A DNA stretch of 64,000 nucleotides, from positions 3,534,001-3,598,000 of the forward strand of contig NZ_CP038492.1 of the NCBI RefSeq assembly GCF_004751985.1. The letters are read 5' to 3'. The translations under genes and the position numbers were made by a program. This stretch comes from Rhodophyticola sp. CCM32. GTDB taxonomy: Bacteria; Pseudomonadota; Alphaproteobacteria; Rhodobacterales; Rhodobacteraceae. Below, piece after piece: positions 26,692 through 35,995 of the stretch. The notes beneath the pieces are model-generated. The model was not told where the DNA came from, ran no database searches, and saw nothing but the letters and a program-made list of their open reading frames with translations. Numbering within the stretch: the first letter of the stretch is position 1; each line of letters starts with the position of its first letter.

Positions 26692-27150
26692 CTCTGCGGC
26701 AATATCCGTTCCATCTGGTAGAAAGCATTTGGCCACAGCCCTGTCATGCGATGTATCGCCATTGAAAACAGCAGTTATTGTCTTGCCTTTCGTCATGTTT
26801 AGGACTGCCCATTTGGCCTTCTGTCCCCAAGGATGGTCAAGCTCAGGCGCGTCAATCCCCCAGAGCCGGATCCGTAGTTTCCGTATGACGATCGTATCGC
26901 CGTCGATCACATAACAATTCCCAGAAATGCGATCACGAGCGACCCGGATCACAGGCGGAGCCTTGCGCCGAGGTGCGTGTTTGCGTGTCGGCGTATCGCT
27001 AAAGGTCTTGGTAAGTATTCGCAAAATTCTAAACACGCAATATTCCTTTGCTGTGTATTGATAGCTTGCAAAACAGCGGCGAGCATTACTCAAAAGGGGC
27101 TTTGAAGCAACACATTAGGTTCGGGTACCCCTCGGTTCTTTGAGAAAGAC

Positions 27151-27182
27151 AGAGTGCCGAAACCGGGTAGGTTCGGCACTCT
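27151..27182. terminator. Strong hairpin upstream of era
   Basis: Perfect 11-bp stem, AGAGTGCCGAA (27151-27161) with TTCGGCACTCT (27172-27182), 10-base loop. It lies between the truncated thermonuclease start and era, 87 bases before the era ATG. No long T run follows, only CCTTCTTA. It may insulate era or terminate transcripts from rnc and the IS. Confidence 0.6.
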
Positions 27183-27269
27183 CCTTCTTACAGTACTTGC
27201 CGGAACCACTGCTGGTCCCGCCCGGCGAATTGGGATAGAGCGCACAAATTGCCAATCAAGGACCAAAAA

Positions 27270-28175
27270 ATGACCACACGCGCCGGATTTGTCGCCCTGA
27301 TCGGAGAACCCAATGCGGGTAAATCCACGCTTCTGAACCGGATGGTGGGGGCGAAGGTTTCGATCGTGACCCATAAGGTGCAGACCACGCGGGCGCGCAT
27401 TCGCGGTGTGGCGATGGCTGGTGAGGCGCAGATCGTGTTTGTCGACACGCCGGGCCTGTTTCGCCCGCGCCGCAGGCTGGACCGGGCGATGGTGGCGGCG
27501 GCCTGGTCGGGGGCGGCGGATGCGGATGTTGTGGTCTTGCTGATCGAGGCACATCGCGGGTTGACCGAAGGGGTTCAGGCAATCCTTGACGGGCTGGCGT
27601 ACCGGGCGGGGGGGCGCCCGGTGGCGCTGGCGATCAACAAGATCGACCGGGTGAAGTCAGAGGTATTGCTGGCGCTGACCGAAAAGATGAATGCGGCCTT
27701 CACCTTCGAGAAGACCTTTCTGATTTCGGCAGAGAAGGGTCATGGCGCGGATGATCTGAAAACCTGGCTGGCTGATACCATGCCCGAAGGGCCCTGGCTT
27801 TACCCCGAAGACCAGATCGCCGATCTGCCCATGCGGATGATCGCCGCCGAGATGACCCGCGAGAAACTGACCCTGCGCCTGCATCAGGAATTGCCCTATC
27901 AACTGACCGTCGAGACCGAGGGCTGGGAAGAGCGCAAGGACGGCTCTGCCAGGGTTGATCAGATCATCTATGTGATGCGCGATGGCCATAAGGGGATTGT
28001 GCTGGGCAATAAGGGCGAGACGATCAAAGCCGTCAGCAAGGCCGCGCGGGAAGAGCTGGAAACCTTTCTTGACCGGCGTATCCACCTGTTCTTGCAGGTC
28101 AAGGTCCGCCCCGGCTGGCTGGAAGAGGCCGCGCGGTATTCCGAGATGGGTCTGGATTTCAAGGATGGCGCATGA
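27270..28175 (+). CDS. era: GTPase Era
   Basis: Essential GTPase that binds 16S rRNA in 30S assembly. The 301 residues show G1 GEPNAGKST (12-20), G3 DTPG (59-62), G4 NKID near 119, G5 ISAEKG, and a C-terminal KH domain with GHKGIVLGNKGETIKAV. The ATG at 27270 is preceded by AAGGA at a 7-base gap. Usually transcribed from the rnc operon. Here a reversed nuclease gene and an IS lie between, so era needs a promoter within about 175 bases, or depends on read-through. It overlaps DUF1491 by 4 bases. Confidence 0.97.
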   Translation: MTTRAGFVALIGEPNAGKSTLLNRMVGAKVSIVTHKVQTTRARIRGVAMAGEAQIVFVDTPGLFRPRRRLDRAMVAAAWSGAADADVVVLLIEAHRGLTEGVQAILDGLAYRAGGRPVALAINKIDRVKSEVLLALTEKMNAAFTFEKTFLISAEKGHGADDLKTWLADTMPEGPWLYPEDQIADLPMRMIAAEMTREKLTLRLHQELPYQLTVETEGWEERKDGSARVDQIIYVMRDGHKGIVLGNKGETIKAVSKAAREELETFLDRRIHLFLQVKVRPGWLEEAARYSEMGLDFKDGA

Positions 28176-28504
28176 GCCCGAGGCTGACCGCGGAATTCTG
28201 GGTGCAGGCCTATCTGGCGCGGCTGAGACTGGCGGATATACCGGCCTTCGTGACCGCCAAGGGCGATATCACGGCGGGCGCGGTTCTGGTCAAGCTGAAC
28301 ACGCTTGACGGGCAGGCCTGGGCCTTTCACCGGTCTTTCGATCTGATGACCGGCGACCGGGCCTGGATCGTGCTGGCCGAGGGGCCGGATGCGGAGGTTG
28401 ACGCGGCTTTGGCCCGGCAGCGCGGGTTTGACCCCGATCTTTGGGTGATCGAGGTCGAGGACCGGGCCGGGCGGCATTTGCTGGACGAGGACGGGCTGGC
28501 CTGA
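28172..28504 (+). CDS. DUF1491 family protein
   Basis: A 110-residue cytoplasmic protein that starts [20 protein letters not shown] and contains [13 protein letters not shown] and [20 protein letters not shown], the features of the DUF1491 family, which is largely restricted to alphaproteobacteria and usually sits between era and recO. The function is unknown. It overlaps era by 4 bases and is followed by recO after about 49 bases. Confidence 0.85.
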   Translation: MSPRLTAEFWVQAYLARLRLADIPAFVTAKGDITAGAVLVKLNTLDGQAWAFHRSFDLMTGDRAWIVLAEGPDAEVDAALARQRGFDPDLWVIEVEDRAGRHLLDEDGLA

Positions 28505-28553
28505 GAACCCCGATGCGATGGACAAGCGCCGCCGCCCGTGGAAAATGAGCCCC

Positions 28554-29282
28554 ATGGAATGGCGCGACGAGGGGGTTTTGCTGGCGGTCCGGCCGCATGG
28601 GGAAACTGCCGCGATCATCGAGATGTTCACGCCCAAGCAGGGGCGGCATGTGGGCGTGGTGCGGGGCGGCACATCGCGGCGGATGACGCCGGTGTTGCAA
28701 CCGGGCGCGCAACTGGATGTGACCTGGCGGGCGCGGTTGCAGGATCATCTGGGGGCCTTCACCGTGGAACCCGTCAAAACCCGCGCGGCGGAGGCACTGT
28801 CTGACCGGCTGGCCCTGGCCGGTCTGGCCTCTGTCTGTGCGCTTCTGTCTTTCACCCTGCCCGAGCGGGAGCCGCACCCGGCGCTATATGCGCGTTCGGT
28901 GGCGTTGCTGGACGGGTTGGGGGCGGAAAACTGGGCCCGGGCCTATCTGGGCTGGGAGATGGGGCTGTTGGAGGAGGCAGGCTTTGCCCTTGATCTGACC
29001 TCATGTGCTGTCACCGGGTCCTATGACGATCTGGTCTATGTTTCACCGCGCACGGGCCGCGCCGTCAGCCGGGCGGCTGCCGGGGCCTGGGCGGATCGTC
29101 TGCTGCCCCTGCCGGAATGCCTGTTGGGGCAGGGGCCTGCGGATGCCCGTCAGATCGACGATGGGCTGCGCCTGACCGGGCATTTTCTGGCCCATCATCT
29201 GGCCCCGTCTCTGGGCGAAAAACCCCTGCCTGCCGCCCGCCAGCGCCTGATCGATCTGATCGTCCGTCAGTCCGCCAGCTGA
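28554..29282 (+). CDS. recO: DNA repair protein RecO
   Basis: Recombination mediator that loads RecA at gaps with RecR. The 242 residues start [20 protein letters not shown], the usual RecO opening (OB-fold), followed by [22 protein letters not shown]. The C-terminal helical region includes [18 protein letters not shown], where many RecO proteins carry a zinc-binding site; only one Cys of such a set is evident here. I chose 28554 over longer readings (28518, 28545) because conservation begins at MEWRDEG. The stop overlaps the 3' end of the convergent META lipoprotein gene by 16 bases. Confidence 0.93.
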   Translation: MEWRDEGVLLAVRPHGETAAIIEMFTPKQGRHVGVVRGGTSRRMTPVLQPGAQLDVTWRARLQDHLGAFTVEPVKTRAAEALSDRLALAGLASVCALLSFTLPEREPHPALYARSVALLDGLGAENWARAYLGWEMGLLEEAGFALDLTSCAVTGSYDDLVYVSPRTGRAVSRAAAGAWADRLLPLPECLLGQGPADARQIDDGLRLTGHFLAHHLAPSLGEKPLPAARQRLIDLIVRQSAS

Positions 29283-29662
29283 CGGGCAAAGATCAGCTCT
29301 TCCCCCGCCTCATTGGACAGGATCAGGACATCGCCGGTCGCCTCGGCCAGGGTCATGGAGTGCAATAGGGCCAGATACCGGGTTTCGGCCTCAAGCTCCG
29401 GGCAGGCCATGCGGGTGACGGAAAGCGGCCCGGTCTCGAACCAGGGATAAGGCACATTCTGGGACCCGGAATAGCGGTTGCAGGGGGAGTGACCCGAAAT
29501 CCGCCCCTGTTCGGTGACATCAAGGATCACCTGCGCCGGGGCGGGGCCGCCATCCATCTCGGTCAGGGTCCAGACGCCATTGGCATAGCCGGAAATCGTT
29601 TCATCCCCCTGACAGGCGGTCAGCAGGAGGCTGGCAAGACAACAGGCGGTCAATCTGGGCAT
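29267..29662 (-). CDS. META-domain lipoprotein
   Basis: A 131-residue predicted lipoprotein: signal [17 protein letters not shown] with a lipobox (LLTAC, Cys17). The mature part holds one META/HslJ-type domain ([54 protein letters not shown]). HslJ-like proteins are linked to heat or novobiocin resistance in E. coli; the role here is open. The N-terminal hydrophobic region has three cysteines, but Cys17 has the best context. It converges with recO. Confidence 0.87.
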   Translation of the reverse strand: MPRLTACCLASLLLTACQGDETISGYANGVWTLTEMDGGPAPAQVILDVTEQGRISGHSPCNRYSGSQNVPYPWFETGPLSVTRMACPELEAETRYLALLHSMTLAEATGDVLILSNEAGEELIFARQLAD

Positions 29663-29681
29663 GGGGCATGGTCTCGGCTGG

Positions 29682-29894
29682 CTATAGTGAAATCGTTTTA
29701 TTCTGTATTATTGCTCGTCGAAATTCACGTTCTAGCGGTTTTCGGGTAGGCTTTTAATCAAAAATCTGCCTCTCGCTTTTGGCTCGAACGTGTTTTTCGA
29801 TGTAATCTGTAACGCATATACATAGCGCGAAGGGCAGCGCCGCCGGGCGGGAGCATGGTGCGGGGTGGTGAAGGATTTCAGGCCGAAGCTATAG
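29682..29894. repeat. Long composite palindromic element, family A
   Basis: About 213 bases, flanked by CTATAGTGAAATCGTTT at the left (29682) and GAAGCTATAG at the right (29894). It contains the conserved internal segment TGCCTCTCGCTTTTGGCTCG (29767-29786) with flanking arms ATCAAAAA/TTTTTCGAT. It also contains a second block (ACGCATATACATAGCG, then CGCCGCCGGGCGGGAGCATG) that recurs at 32571-32748. It fills most of the gap between the META lipoprotein gene and mcd. Confidence 0.75.
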
Positions 29895-29955
29895 GCTATT
29901 TGTGATCAGTGATGTCACAGCTTTAAGGCGGCATGCTGTAACCAACATTCTCCCA

Positions 29956-31647
29956 TCAGCCCAACAGGCGTCGCGCGATGACCTGCGCCTGAATCTCTGC
30001 CGCCCCCTCGAAGATGTTCAATATCCGCGCGTCACACAGAATGCGGGAAATCTTGTATTCCAGCGCAAACCCGTTGCCGCCATGGATCTGCAAGGCGTTG
30101 TCTGCCGAGGCCCAGGCCACACGCGCGCCAAGCAGCTTTGCCATTCCGGCCTCCAGATCGCAGCGGCGGCCATTGTCCTTTTCCGCCGCGCTGAAATAGG
30201 TCAGTTGCCGGGCCACCATGATCTCCACCGCCATCATCGCCAGTTTCGAGGCGACGCGGGGAAAGGCGATCAGCGATTTGCCGAATTGCTTGCGATCCTG
30301 GGCATATTGCAGACCCACATCCAGTGCCGATTGCGCCACGCCGATGGCCCGGGCGGCGGTCTGGATACGGGCGGATTCAAAGGTTTCCATCAGATGTTTG
30401 AACCCCTGCCCCTCGACACCGCCCAGAAGGTTCTCCCCCTTCACATGGAAATTGTCGAAGCCAAGCTCATATTCCTTCATGCCGCGATAGCCGAGCACTT
30501 CGATCTCGCCACCGCTCATCCCCTCTGTCGGGAACGGGTTGGCGTCATCGCCCGGGATCTTTTCGGCCAGAAACATGCTGAGACCTTTGTAATTGCTGGT
30601 CTCGGGGTCGGTGCGGGCCAGCAGGGTCATCACATGGGTCCGGGCCGCATGGGTGATCCAGGTCTTGTTGCCGGTCACCCGGTAATCATCGCCGTCCTTC
30701 ACCGCCCGGCTGCGCAGACTGCCGAGGTCAGAGCCTGTGTTCGGTTCGGTAAAGACCGCTGTTGGCAGGGTTTCGGCAGAGGCGATCCGGGGCAGCCATT
30801 TCTGTTTCTGCGCATCCGTGCCGCCGGTCAGGATCAACTCGGCGGCAATCTCGGAACGGGTGCCAAGGGACCCAACACCGATATAACCCCGGCTCAATTC
30901 TTCCGAGACCACGCACATCGAGGCTTTGGACAGGCCAAACCCGCCATATTCCTCGGGGATGGTCAGGCCGAACACGCCCATTTCGGCCAGTTCCTCGATC
31001 ACCTCGATGGGGATCAACTGATCCTTCAGGTGCCAGTCATGGGCAAAGGGTTCGACCTTTTCGACCGCATAGCGGCGGAACTGTTCGCGGATCATCTCCA
31101 GCTCCTCATCAAGGCCGCTGGCCCCGATGGTGATATGGGCCGCCTGATCCTCCATCAGTGCCACCAGACGCAGGCGCGCGGCCTGGGTATTGCCGCTTTG
31201 GCACAGGGTCATGACCGCAGGCGCCATCATCGCGCGCTGGTCATCCTGGGTCAGGCCAAGGTCCTGCATCCGCAGGATCTCTCCCTGGCTCATCGGGATG
31301 CCGCCATAGATCTGCCAGAGATATTCGCCGAAGGCGATCTGGTGGATCAGGGCCTCGGTCTCACCGAACCGGTCTTCTGCTTGCAAATCTTCGGCCCATC
31401 CCTGCATCTGGCGGAGCGATTCCACATAGGTGGCCAGCCAGGCCAGCCCATGGGCCGCAGTCTGGTTTTCCTCCATCGCCTTGGCCGACACGCGCCCCGC
31501 CTCGGTGACCTGGTCGCGTACCCTTTCGGTCGCGCTGGACAGAAGCGCCGCAACCGGGGCCAATGCATCCCCCGTCAGGGTGAGAAGATCGGGCAGAACC
31601 GGGGTTTGAAGCGGAGTGTCGGGCATCGGCTGTCCATCATGGGGCAT
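29956..31647 (-). CDS. mcd: (2S)-methylsuccinyl-CoA dehydrogenase-type acyl-CoA dehydrogenase
   Basis: FAD enzyme that oxidises methylsuccinyl-CoA to mesaconyl-CoA in the ethylmalonyl-CoA pathway, passing electrons to ETF. The protein is about 563 residues. It has an N-terminal extension of roughly 170 residues before the acyl-CoA dehydrogenase core, as in the Rhodobacter enzyme. Core motifs: LTIPEEYGGFGLSKASM, VFTEPNTGSDLGSLRSRA, VTGNKTWITHAART, QYAQDRKQFGKSLIAF and ALQIHGGNGFALEYKISRIL. I start at 31647, because GAGGAT lies 8 bases before that ATG; 31626 is an alternative. ETF genes are at 42.9-44.6 kb. A related acyl-CoA substrate cannot be excluded by reading alone. Confidence 0.85.
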   Translation of the reverse strand: MPHDGQPMPDTPLQTPVLPDLLTLTGDALAPVAALLSSATERVRDQVTEAGRVSAKAMEENQTAAHGLAWLATYVESLRQMQGWAEDLQAEDRFGETEALIHQIAFGEYLWQIYGGIPMSQGEILRMQDLGLTQDDQRAMMAPAVMTLCQSGNTQAARLRLVALMEDQAAHITIGASGLDEELEMIREQFRRYAVEKVEPFAHDWHLKDQLIPIEVIEELAEMGVFGLTIPEEYGGFGLSKASMCVVSEELSRGYIGVGSLGTRSEIAAELILTGGTDAQKQKWLPRIASAETLPTAVFTEPNTGSDLGSLRSRAVKDGDDYRVTGNKTWITHAARTHVMTLLARTDPETSNYKGLSMFLAEKIPGDDANPFPTEGMSGGEIEVLGYRGMKEYELGFDNFHVKGENLLGGVEGQGFKHLMETFESARIQTAARAIGVAQSALDVGLQYAQDRKQFGKSLIAFPRVASKLAMMAVEIMVARQLTYFSAAEKDNGRRCDLEAGMAKLLGARVAWASADNALQIHGGNGFALEYKISRILCDARILNIFEGAAEIQAQVIARRLLG

Positions 31648-31804
31648 GGGAAATATCCTCTCATCACGGGTCTGGCCCGGGAGTAAGGATTTTGCAAGTG
31701 CAGCGCAAGAAAAATACAACAATGACGGTTAAAAAGACCGAAAATATCGCACTTGTTTTGCGGTGCAGTGGCTCTATAGCTGGACCGGCCCAAGAGGTCT
31801 GACC

Positions 31805-32574
31805 ATGGAAGAAACGCTGAACCTGATGACCCTCGGGGCCTTTGCCGCAGCCTTGGGTGTGACTTTCGTGGCCGGATTCGTCAAAGGCGCCGTCGGCTTT
31901 GCCATGCCCCTGGTGATGATCTCGGGGCTCAGCCTGTTTCTGGAACCGCAACTGGCCATCGCCGGGATCGTCCTGCCGATTGTGGTGACGAATTTTCTGC
32001 AGGTGCTGCGGTTTGGCCTGGCCGAGGCGCGTCTGGTGGTGGTTGAATACTGGCGCTATATTTTGATTGTCTGCGTGATGATCCTGATCGTGGCGCAATT
32101 TGTGACCATGATCCCGGCCGAACTGTTCTATCTGGTTCTGGGTATCCCGGTTGTGGTTCTGTCGCTGATCCAGCTTGCCGGTGTCCGGTTTCATGTGCCA
32201 CCCGCACGCCGCCGCAGCGTTGAATGGGGGGTCGGCCTGTTCGCGGGGGGCTTGGCGGGCTGACCGGCACATGGGGGCCGCCAACGGTGCTGTATCTGAT
32301 CGCGCTGGAAACACCGAAGGCCAAACAGATGCTGGTACAGGGTGTGGTTTATGGGCTGGGCGCGATCAGCCTGTTTCTGGGTCATGTGCAGTCAGGGGTG
32401 TTGAACACGGTGACGGCGCCGTTTTCCGCTGCGCTGTTGATACCGGCCTTTCTGGGGATGCAGGTGGGCTTTCGGTTGAGCGACCGGCTGGATGCGGGTC
32501 TGTTCCGCAAGATGACCCTGATCGTTCTGGTGGTTGCGGGCGCCAATCTGGTGCGGCGCGGGATCATGGGCTAA
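31805..32574 (+). CDS. TauE/SafE-family sulfite/anion exporter, frameshifted
   Basis: Membrane permease of the TauE/SafE family, about 256 residues if read as one protein. The first frame starts MEETLNLMTLGAFAAALGVT, with FVKGAVGFAMPLVMISGLSL and more membrane segments, and stops at 32263. The second frame resumes with LTGTWGPPTVLYLIALETPK, the repeated family motif, and runs to 32574. One base appears missing in the G6 run at 32245-32250; restoring it joins the two halves in perfect register. Members export or import sulfite, sulfoacetate or other anions. RBS AGAGG precedes the ATG by 7 bases. The TAA stop is the first bases of a family A repeat. A true pseudogene and a base-calling error are both possible. 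Confidence 0.8.
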
Positions 32575-32748
32575 AGCTTCGGCCCAAAACTCTGCAACAC
32601 ATATACATTACGCAGAGGGCCGCGCCCGGACCGAGGGGTAGGAAGCGAAGCGCCCGCGCCCTTTGGGGGCGGTTCGGGCGCTGTCCGGCGGTGCCGCCGG
32701 GCGGAAGGATGGTGCAGGGCGATTCAGATTAAACGGTTTCGCTCTATA
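32571..32748. repeat. Long composite palindromic element, family A
   Basis: About 178 bases from CTAAAGCTTCGGC (32571) to ACGGTTTCGCTCTATA. Blocks ACACATATACATTACGCAGA and GCCGCCGGGCGGAAGGATGG recur in the 29682-29894 element. A GC-rich hairpin (AGCGCCCGCGCC ... GGTTCGGGCGCT area, about 32651-32683) lies between. The stop codon of the TauE gene lies inside its left end. Confidence 0.7.
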
Positions 32749-32770
32749 TATTCCGCCTGCGGGGTGGCCC

Positions 32771-32810
32771 GGAATTCTCGAGAATTCCCACGGGTTTCCT
32801 TGAGGAAACC
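32771..32810. repeat. Paired 18-nt palindromes (family B, copy 2)
   Basis: GGAATTCTCGAGAATTCC (32771-32788), four bases, then GGTTTCCTTGAGGAAACC (32793-32810). Both have 7-bp stems with 4-base centres. It lies 13 bases past the stop of the secreted protein gene on the minus strand. Confidence 0.85.
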
Positions 32811-32822
32811 TGCTTCCCGGCA

Positions 32823-33395
32823 TCACGATACCGCACCGCCCATGCAGGTGAGCGCAAACTCGGGCATGGCAGTGCCGGGCAGAACCTGAAACGTGACATG
32901 GTAAAGCTCCTGCCCCTTATAGCTGGCGCTGAACGTCCAGTCGCCGGGAACCCGTTCCGCCTCATATTCAAAACTGAACCCGTGCAGGCTGGGGCTTTGC
33001 CCGTCGATCCGGGTGAGCCATTGCTCCACCTCGATCCCGCTATCGGGGAAGGGGGGATGCGTCACGGTGATGATGACCGGGTCCAGCACGCGATCATCCC
33101 CGGTCTCGATAATCACCCCGAAGCCAATGCCGATATCGGCGGGCACCTGAAATTGCGGCCAGCGGATCGCCGGGATTTCAGACACCAGATTCACCACACC
33201 CGCAGCCGTGCCGGGCGCCTCTTCGGTCGCGTCCGGCTCCTGGGCGCAATAGACACCGTATTCCAGACGGGCAATTCCCGGTCCGATAACCGGATTATCG
33301 TCATCGGGTTGTGCCAAGGCCGGAAAACCCGGCGCAATGCAGGCCAGCGCAGCCGCAAGGACACAGGCCCGCAGACCTGCCCCCTGCCATCTCAT
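32823..33395 (-). CDS. Secreted protein, possibly DUF3859
   Basis: A 190-residue precursor with a clear signal peptide ([20 protein letters not shown], cut near ALA-QP). The mature part is a compact acidic domain with YGVYCAQEP near the N-terminus, [12 protein letters not shown] in the middle and [11 protein letters not shown] at the end; two cysteines could pair. The pattern recalls DUF3859, but I am not certain. It overlaps pckA by 4 bases (ATGA), so it is co-transcribed with a metabolic gene to which it has no evident link. A family B palindrome pair follows its 3' end. Confidence 0.72.
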   Translation of the reverse strand: MRWQGAGLRACVLAAALACIAPGFPALAQPDDDNPVIGPGIARLEYGVYCAQEPDATEEAPGTAAGVVNLVSEIPAIRWPQFQVPADIGIGFGVIIETGDDRVLDPVIITVTHPPFPDSGIEVEQWLTRIDGQSPSLHGFSFEYEAERVPGDWTFSASYKGQELYHVTFQVLPGTAMPEFALTCMGGAVS

Positions 33396-34996
33396 GAGAT
33401 GGCTGCCGCTTTCACGTCATCGTCAATATAGGGTATGTATTGCGCGAAATTATCCACAAACATCTGCACCAGACGCCCGGCCTGCCGGTCATAGCTGTCG
33501 GGCCGGTCCCAGGTGCGGCGCGGGTCCAGCAGAAGATCGGCCACGCCATCGACAGAGACCGGCACATCGAAGCCGAAATTCGGATCCCGGCGGAACGTCG
33601 CATCCTGCAAAGACCCATCCAGCGCGGCGGTCAGCAGCGCCCGGGTCGCCCGGATCGGCATGCGGCTGCCAGTGCCATAGGCACCGCCGGTCCAGCCGGT
33701 ATTGACCAGCCAGCATGTGGCATCGTGATGGGCGATCTTGTCGCGCAGAAGATTGCCATAGGCTTCGGGGCGGCGGGGCATGAACGGCGCCCCGAAACAG
33801 GTGGAGAAGGTCGGCTCGGGCTCGGTCACGCCGCGTTCGGTGCCCGCCACTTTCGAGGTGAAGCCGGACAGGAAATGATACATCGCCTGTGCCGGGGTCA
33901 GCCGGGCAATCGGCGGCAGGACGCCAAAGGCATCGCAGGTCAGCATGATGATGTTTTTCGGATGCCCGCCAAGCGCCTTTTCGGATGCGTTGGAGATATA
34001 ATGCAGCGGATAGGCGCAGCGCATATTCGCAGTCAGGCTGTCATCGGTGAAATCCAGCGCAAAGCTGTGCGGGTCATGGACCATATTTTCGATCACCGTG
34101 CCGAATTTCGAGGTGGTCGCATAGATCTCGGGCTCGGCCTCGGGGTTCAGATTGATGGTCTTGGCATAGCAGCCACCCTCGAAATTGAAGATCCCGGTGT
34201 CAGACCAGCCATGTTCGTCATCACCGATCAAAACCCGGCCCGGATCGGCGCTGAGCGTGGTTTTGCCCGTGCCCGAAAGCCCAAAGAAAACCGCTGTCTC
34301 CTCGGGCTTGCCAATTGCATGGTTGGCCGAACAATGCATGGCCATCACATCCTTGCCGGGCAGGATGTAATTCAGCAGCGTAAAGACCGATTTCTTGTTC
34401 TCGCCCGCATAGGCGGTTCCGCCGATCAGGATCAGCTTCCGGTCGAAATTGAGCGCGATCACGGTTTCACTGCGGCAGCCATGGCGCTTGGGGTCGGCCT
34501 GAAAGCTGGGGCAGTTGATGATGGTGTATTCCGGCACGAAGCGCGCCAGTTCCTCCATATCGGGGCGGCGCAGCATGTGGCGGATGAACAGACCATGCCA
34601 GGCCAGTTCGGTCACCAGACGCACATCCAGCCGGTGGGCCGGGTCGGCGCCGCCATAGAGATCCTGCACGAAATATTCGCCACCTTTCATATGCTCCAGC
34701 ATATCGCTGTGCAGCTGATCAAAGGCTTTTGGGTCCATCGGGCTGTTGTTTTCCCACCAGATCGTATCTTCGACCAGTGGTGTGCGGACGACGAATTTGT
34801 CATTGGGGGACCGGCCGGTATGTTTGCCCGTGGTCACCAGCAGGGCGCCACCCTGACCCAATATGCCCTCGTTGCGCTGCAGGGCTTCCTGTATCAGCGC
34901 GGGTTCCAGCAGGTTGTAATAGACCGTGTCCAGACCGGTAATGCCTTGCTGGTCCAGCGTTTCAGCCGGGTTCACATATCCGATTGTCATCTGCAA
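33392..34996 (-). CDS. pckA: Phosphoenolpyruvate carboxykinase (ATP)
   Basis: Converts oxaloacetate and ATP to PEP in gluconeogenesis. The 534 residues include the kinase-1 loop [16 protein letters not shown], the kinase-2 [35 protein letters not shown], and the N-terminal [15 protein letters not shown]. Length and motifs match the ATP-dependent family. The gene is divergent from the two-component system chvI-chvG, with 297 bases of shared regulatory space containing no clear repeat. The pckA-chvI-chvG neighbourhood is conserved in alphaproteobacteria and links gluconeogenesis with the nearby PTS proteins. Confidence 0.97.
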   Translation of the reverse strand: MQMTIGYVNPAETLDQQGITGLDTVYYNLLEPALIQEALQRNEGILGQGGALLVTTGKHTGRSPNDKFVVRTPLVEDTIWWENNSPMDPKAFDQLHSDMLEHMKGGEYFVQDLYGGADPAHRLDVRLVTELAWHGLFIRHMLRRPDMEELARFVPEYTIINCPSFQADPKRHGCRSETVIALNFDRKLILIGGTAYAGENKKSVFTLLNYILPGKDVMAMHCSANHAIGKPEETAVFFGLSGTGKTTLSADPGRVLIGDDEHGWSDTGIFNFEGGCYAKTINLNPEAEPEIYATTSKFGTVIENMVHDPHSFALDFTDDSLTANMRCAYPLHYISNASEKALGGHPKNIIMLTCDAFGVLPPIARLTPAQAMYHFLSGFTSKVAGTERGVTEPEPTFSTCFGAPFMPRRPEAYGNLLRDKIAHHDATCWLVNTGWTGGAYGTGSRMPIRATRALLTAALDGSLQDATFRRDPNFGFDVPVSVDGVADLLLDPRRTWDRPDSYDRQAGRLVQMFVDNFAQYIPYIDDDVKAAAIS

Positions 34997-35293
34997 GCTC
35001 CTTGCCCGAATGGGTCCGGTTCTGGGGGGTGGAAATCCCGTCGGCGAGGGTCGATACTCCCCGCAGCACGGCCCCTATAACATGGCGATTTTATTCATGA
35101 ACAGGTCGCAAAGGCACAGTTAGCGCAACCAAAGCGAAACATTTTTGCATCATTAGGGCGGCATTAACGTCGAAAAGGCCTGAATTGGGGTGTCATGGCG
35201 CGATGATTCGCAAGTTAGCGATTGATTCTAAAGCGTGAAAACCTGAGAATGAGGAAAAAATAAGGCAACTTGAGCAGCATAAGGGATGACACC

Positions 35294-35995
35294 ATGTCAA
35301 GGATCGCGCTTGTCGATGATGACAGAAATATCCTGACCTCCGTATCCATGACCCTTGAGGCAGAGGGTTTCGAGGTCGAGACGTATAATGATGGCCAAAG
35401 CGCGCTGGACGCGTTTACCCGGCGGATGCCGGAACTGGCCGTTCTGGATATCAAGATGCCCCGTATGGACGGCATGGACCTGTTGCAGCGTCTGCGCCAG
35501 AAATCCAAGGTGCCGGTCATTTTTCTCACCTCCAAGGATGATGAGATTGATGAATTGATGGGCCTGCGCATGGGCGCGGATGATTACGTGAGGAAACCTT
35601 TCTCGCAGCGTCTTCTGGTGGAACGTATCCGCTCGATCCTGCGCCGTCAGGATGCGATTGCATCCGATGCCACGGACACGCCCGAGGAAAGCCAGGTTCT
35701 GGTGCGCGGTGAATTGTCGATGGACCCTTTGCGCCACGCGGTGACCTGGAAGGGTAATGACGTATCCCTGACCGTGACCGAGTTCCTGCTGTTGCAGGCG
35801 CTGGCGCAACGGCCCGGTTTCGTGAAATCCCGCGATCAGCTGATGGATGTGGCCTATGATGAACAGGTCTATGTCGATGATCGTACGATCGACAGCCATA
35901 TCAAACGCCTGCGCAAAAAGATGCGTCAGGCGGATGGTGAGTTTTCGGCCATCGAAACCCTGTACGGCATCGGTTATCGTTACAACGAAGAGTAG
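35294..35995 (+). CDS. chvI: Response regulator ChvI
   Basis: OmpR-family response regulator paired with the kinase that follows. The 233 residues have a receiver domain (acidic pocket DDD at 8-10, phosphorylated Asp52 in [13 protein letters not shown], Lys in [10 protein letters not shown]) and a winged-helix DNA-binding domain ([20 protein letters not shown], ending in [11 protein letters not shown]). I chose the ATG at 35294, which follows AAGGG at 8 bases; the longer reading from 35270 adds an unlikely start. Known homologues are BvrR/ChvI, which respond to envelope or acid stress. The chvG ATG directly follows its stop. Confidence 0.95.
   Translation: MSRIALVDDDRNILTSVSMTLEAEGFEVETYNDGQSALDAFTRRMPELAVLDIKMPRMDGMDLLQRLRQKSKVPVIFLTSKDDEIDELMGLRMGADDYVRKPFSQRLLVERIRSILRRQDAIASDATDTPEESQVLVRGELSMDPLRHAVTWKGNDVSLTVTEFLLLQALAQRPGFVKSRDQLMDVAYDEQVYVDDRTIDSHIKRLRKKMRQADGEFSAIETLYGIGYRYNEE

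Larger units (their letters stand above)
25703..27093 (-). pseudogene. Thermonuclease-like (SNase/TNase) gene split by an IS element
   Basis: Before disruption this was a leftward gene of about 180 codons. The 5' part (27093 to about 26690) encodes YVIDGDTIVIRKLRIRLWGI, DAPELDHPWGQ and DRAVAKCFLPDGTDIAAEL, the core of the staphylococcal-nuclease fold with its DGDT and DAPE motifs. At the IS border the reading continues into the IS and stops after about 9 codons. On the other side of the IS the frame resumes exactly: VKLGLALDWPKFSDGAYKHL, then EQQGIRKKLWRADARMNGR, stop TAG at 25705-25703. Joining the two sides at the shared TA/CTAG restores an uninterrupted TNase C-terminus. The gene is foreign to the rnc-era operon and is AT-richer than its neighbours. 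An N-terminal hydrophobic or start-site assignment is uncertain. Confidence 0.85.

Noticed and set aside
29902..31686. 594-codon plus-strand frame opposite mcd
   Set aside because: Antisense shadow: the minus strand carries a complete acyl-CoA dehydrogenase. The plus-strand product is His/Gly-rich with no domain.
33440..35080. 546-codon plus-strand frame opposite pckA
   Set aside because: Antisense shadow of a complete PEP carboxykinase.
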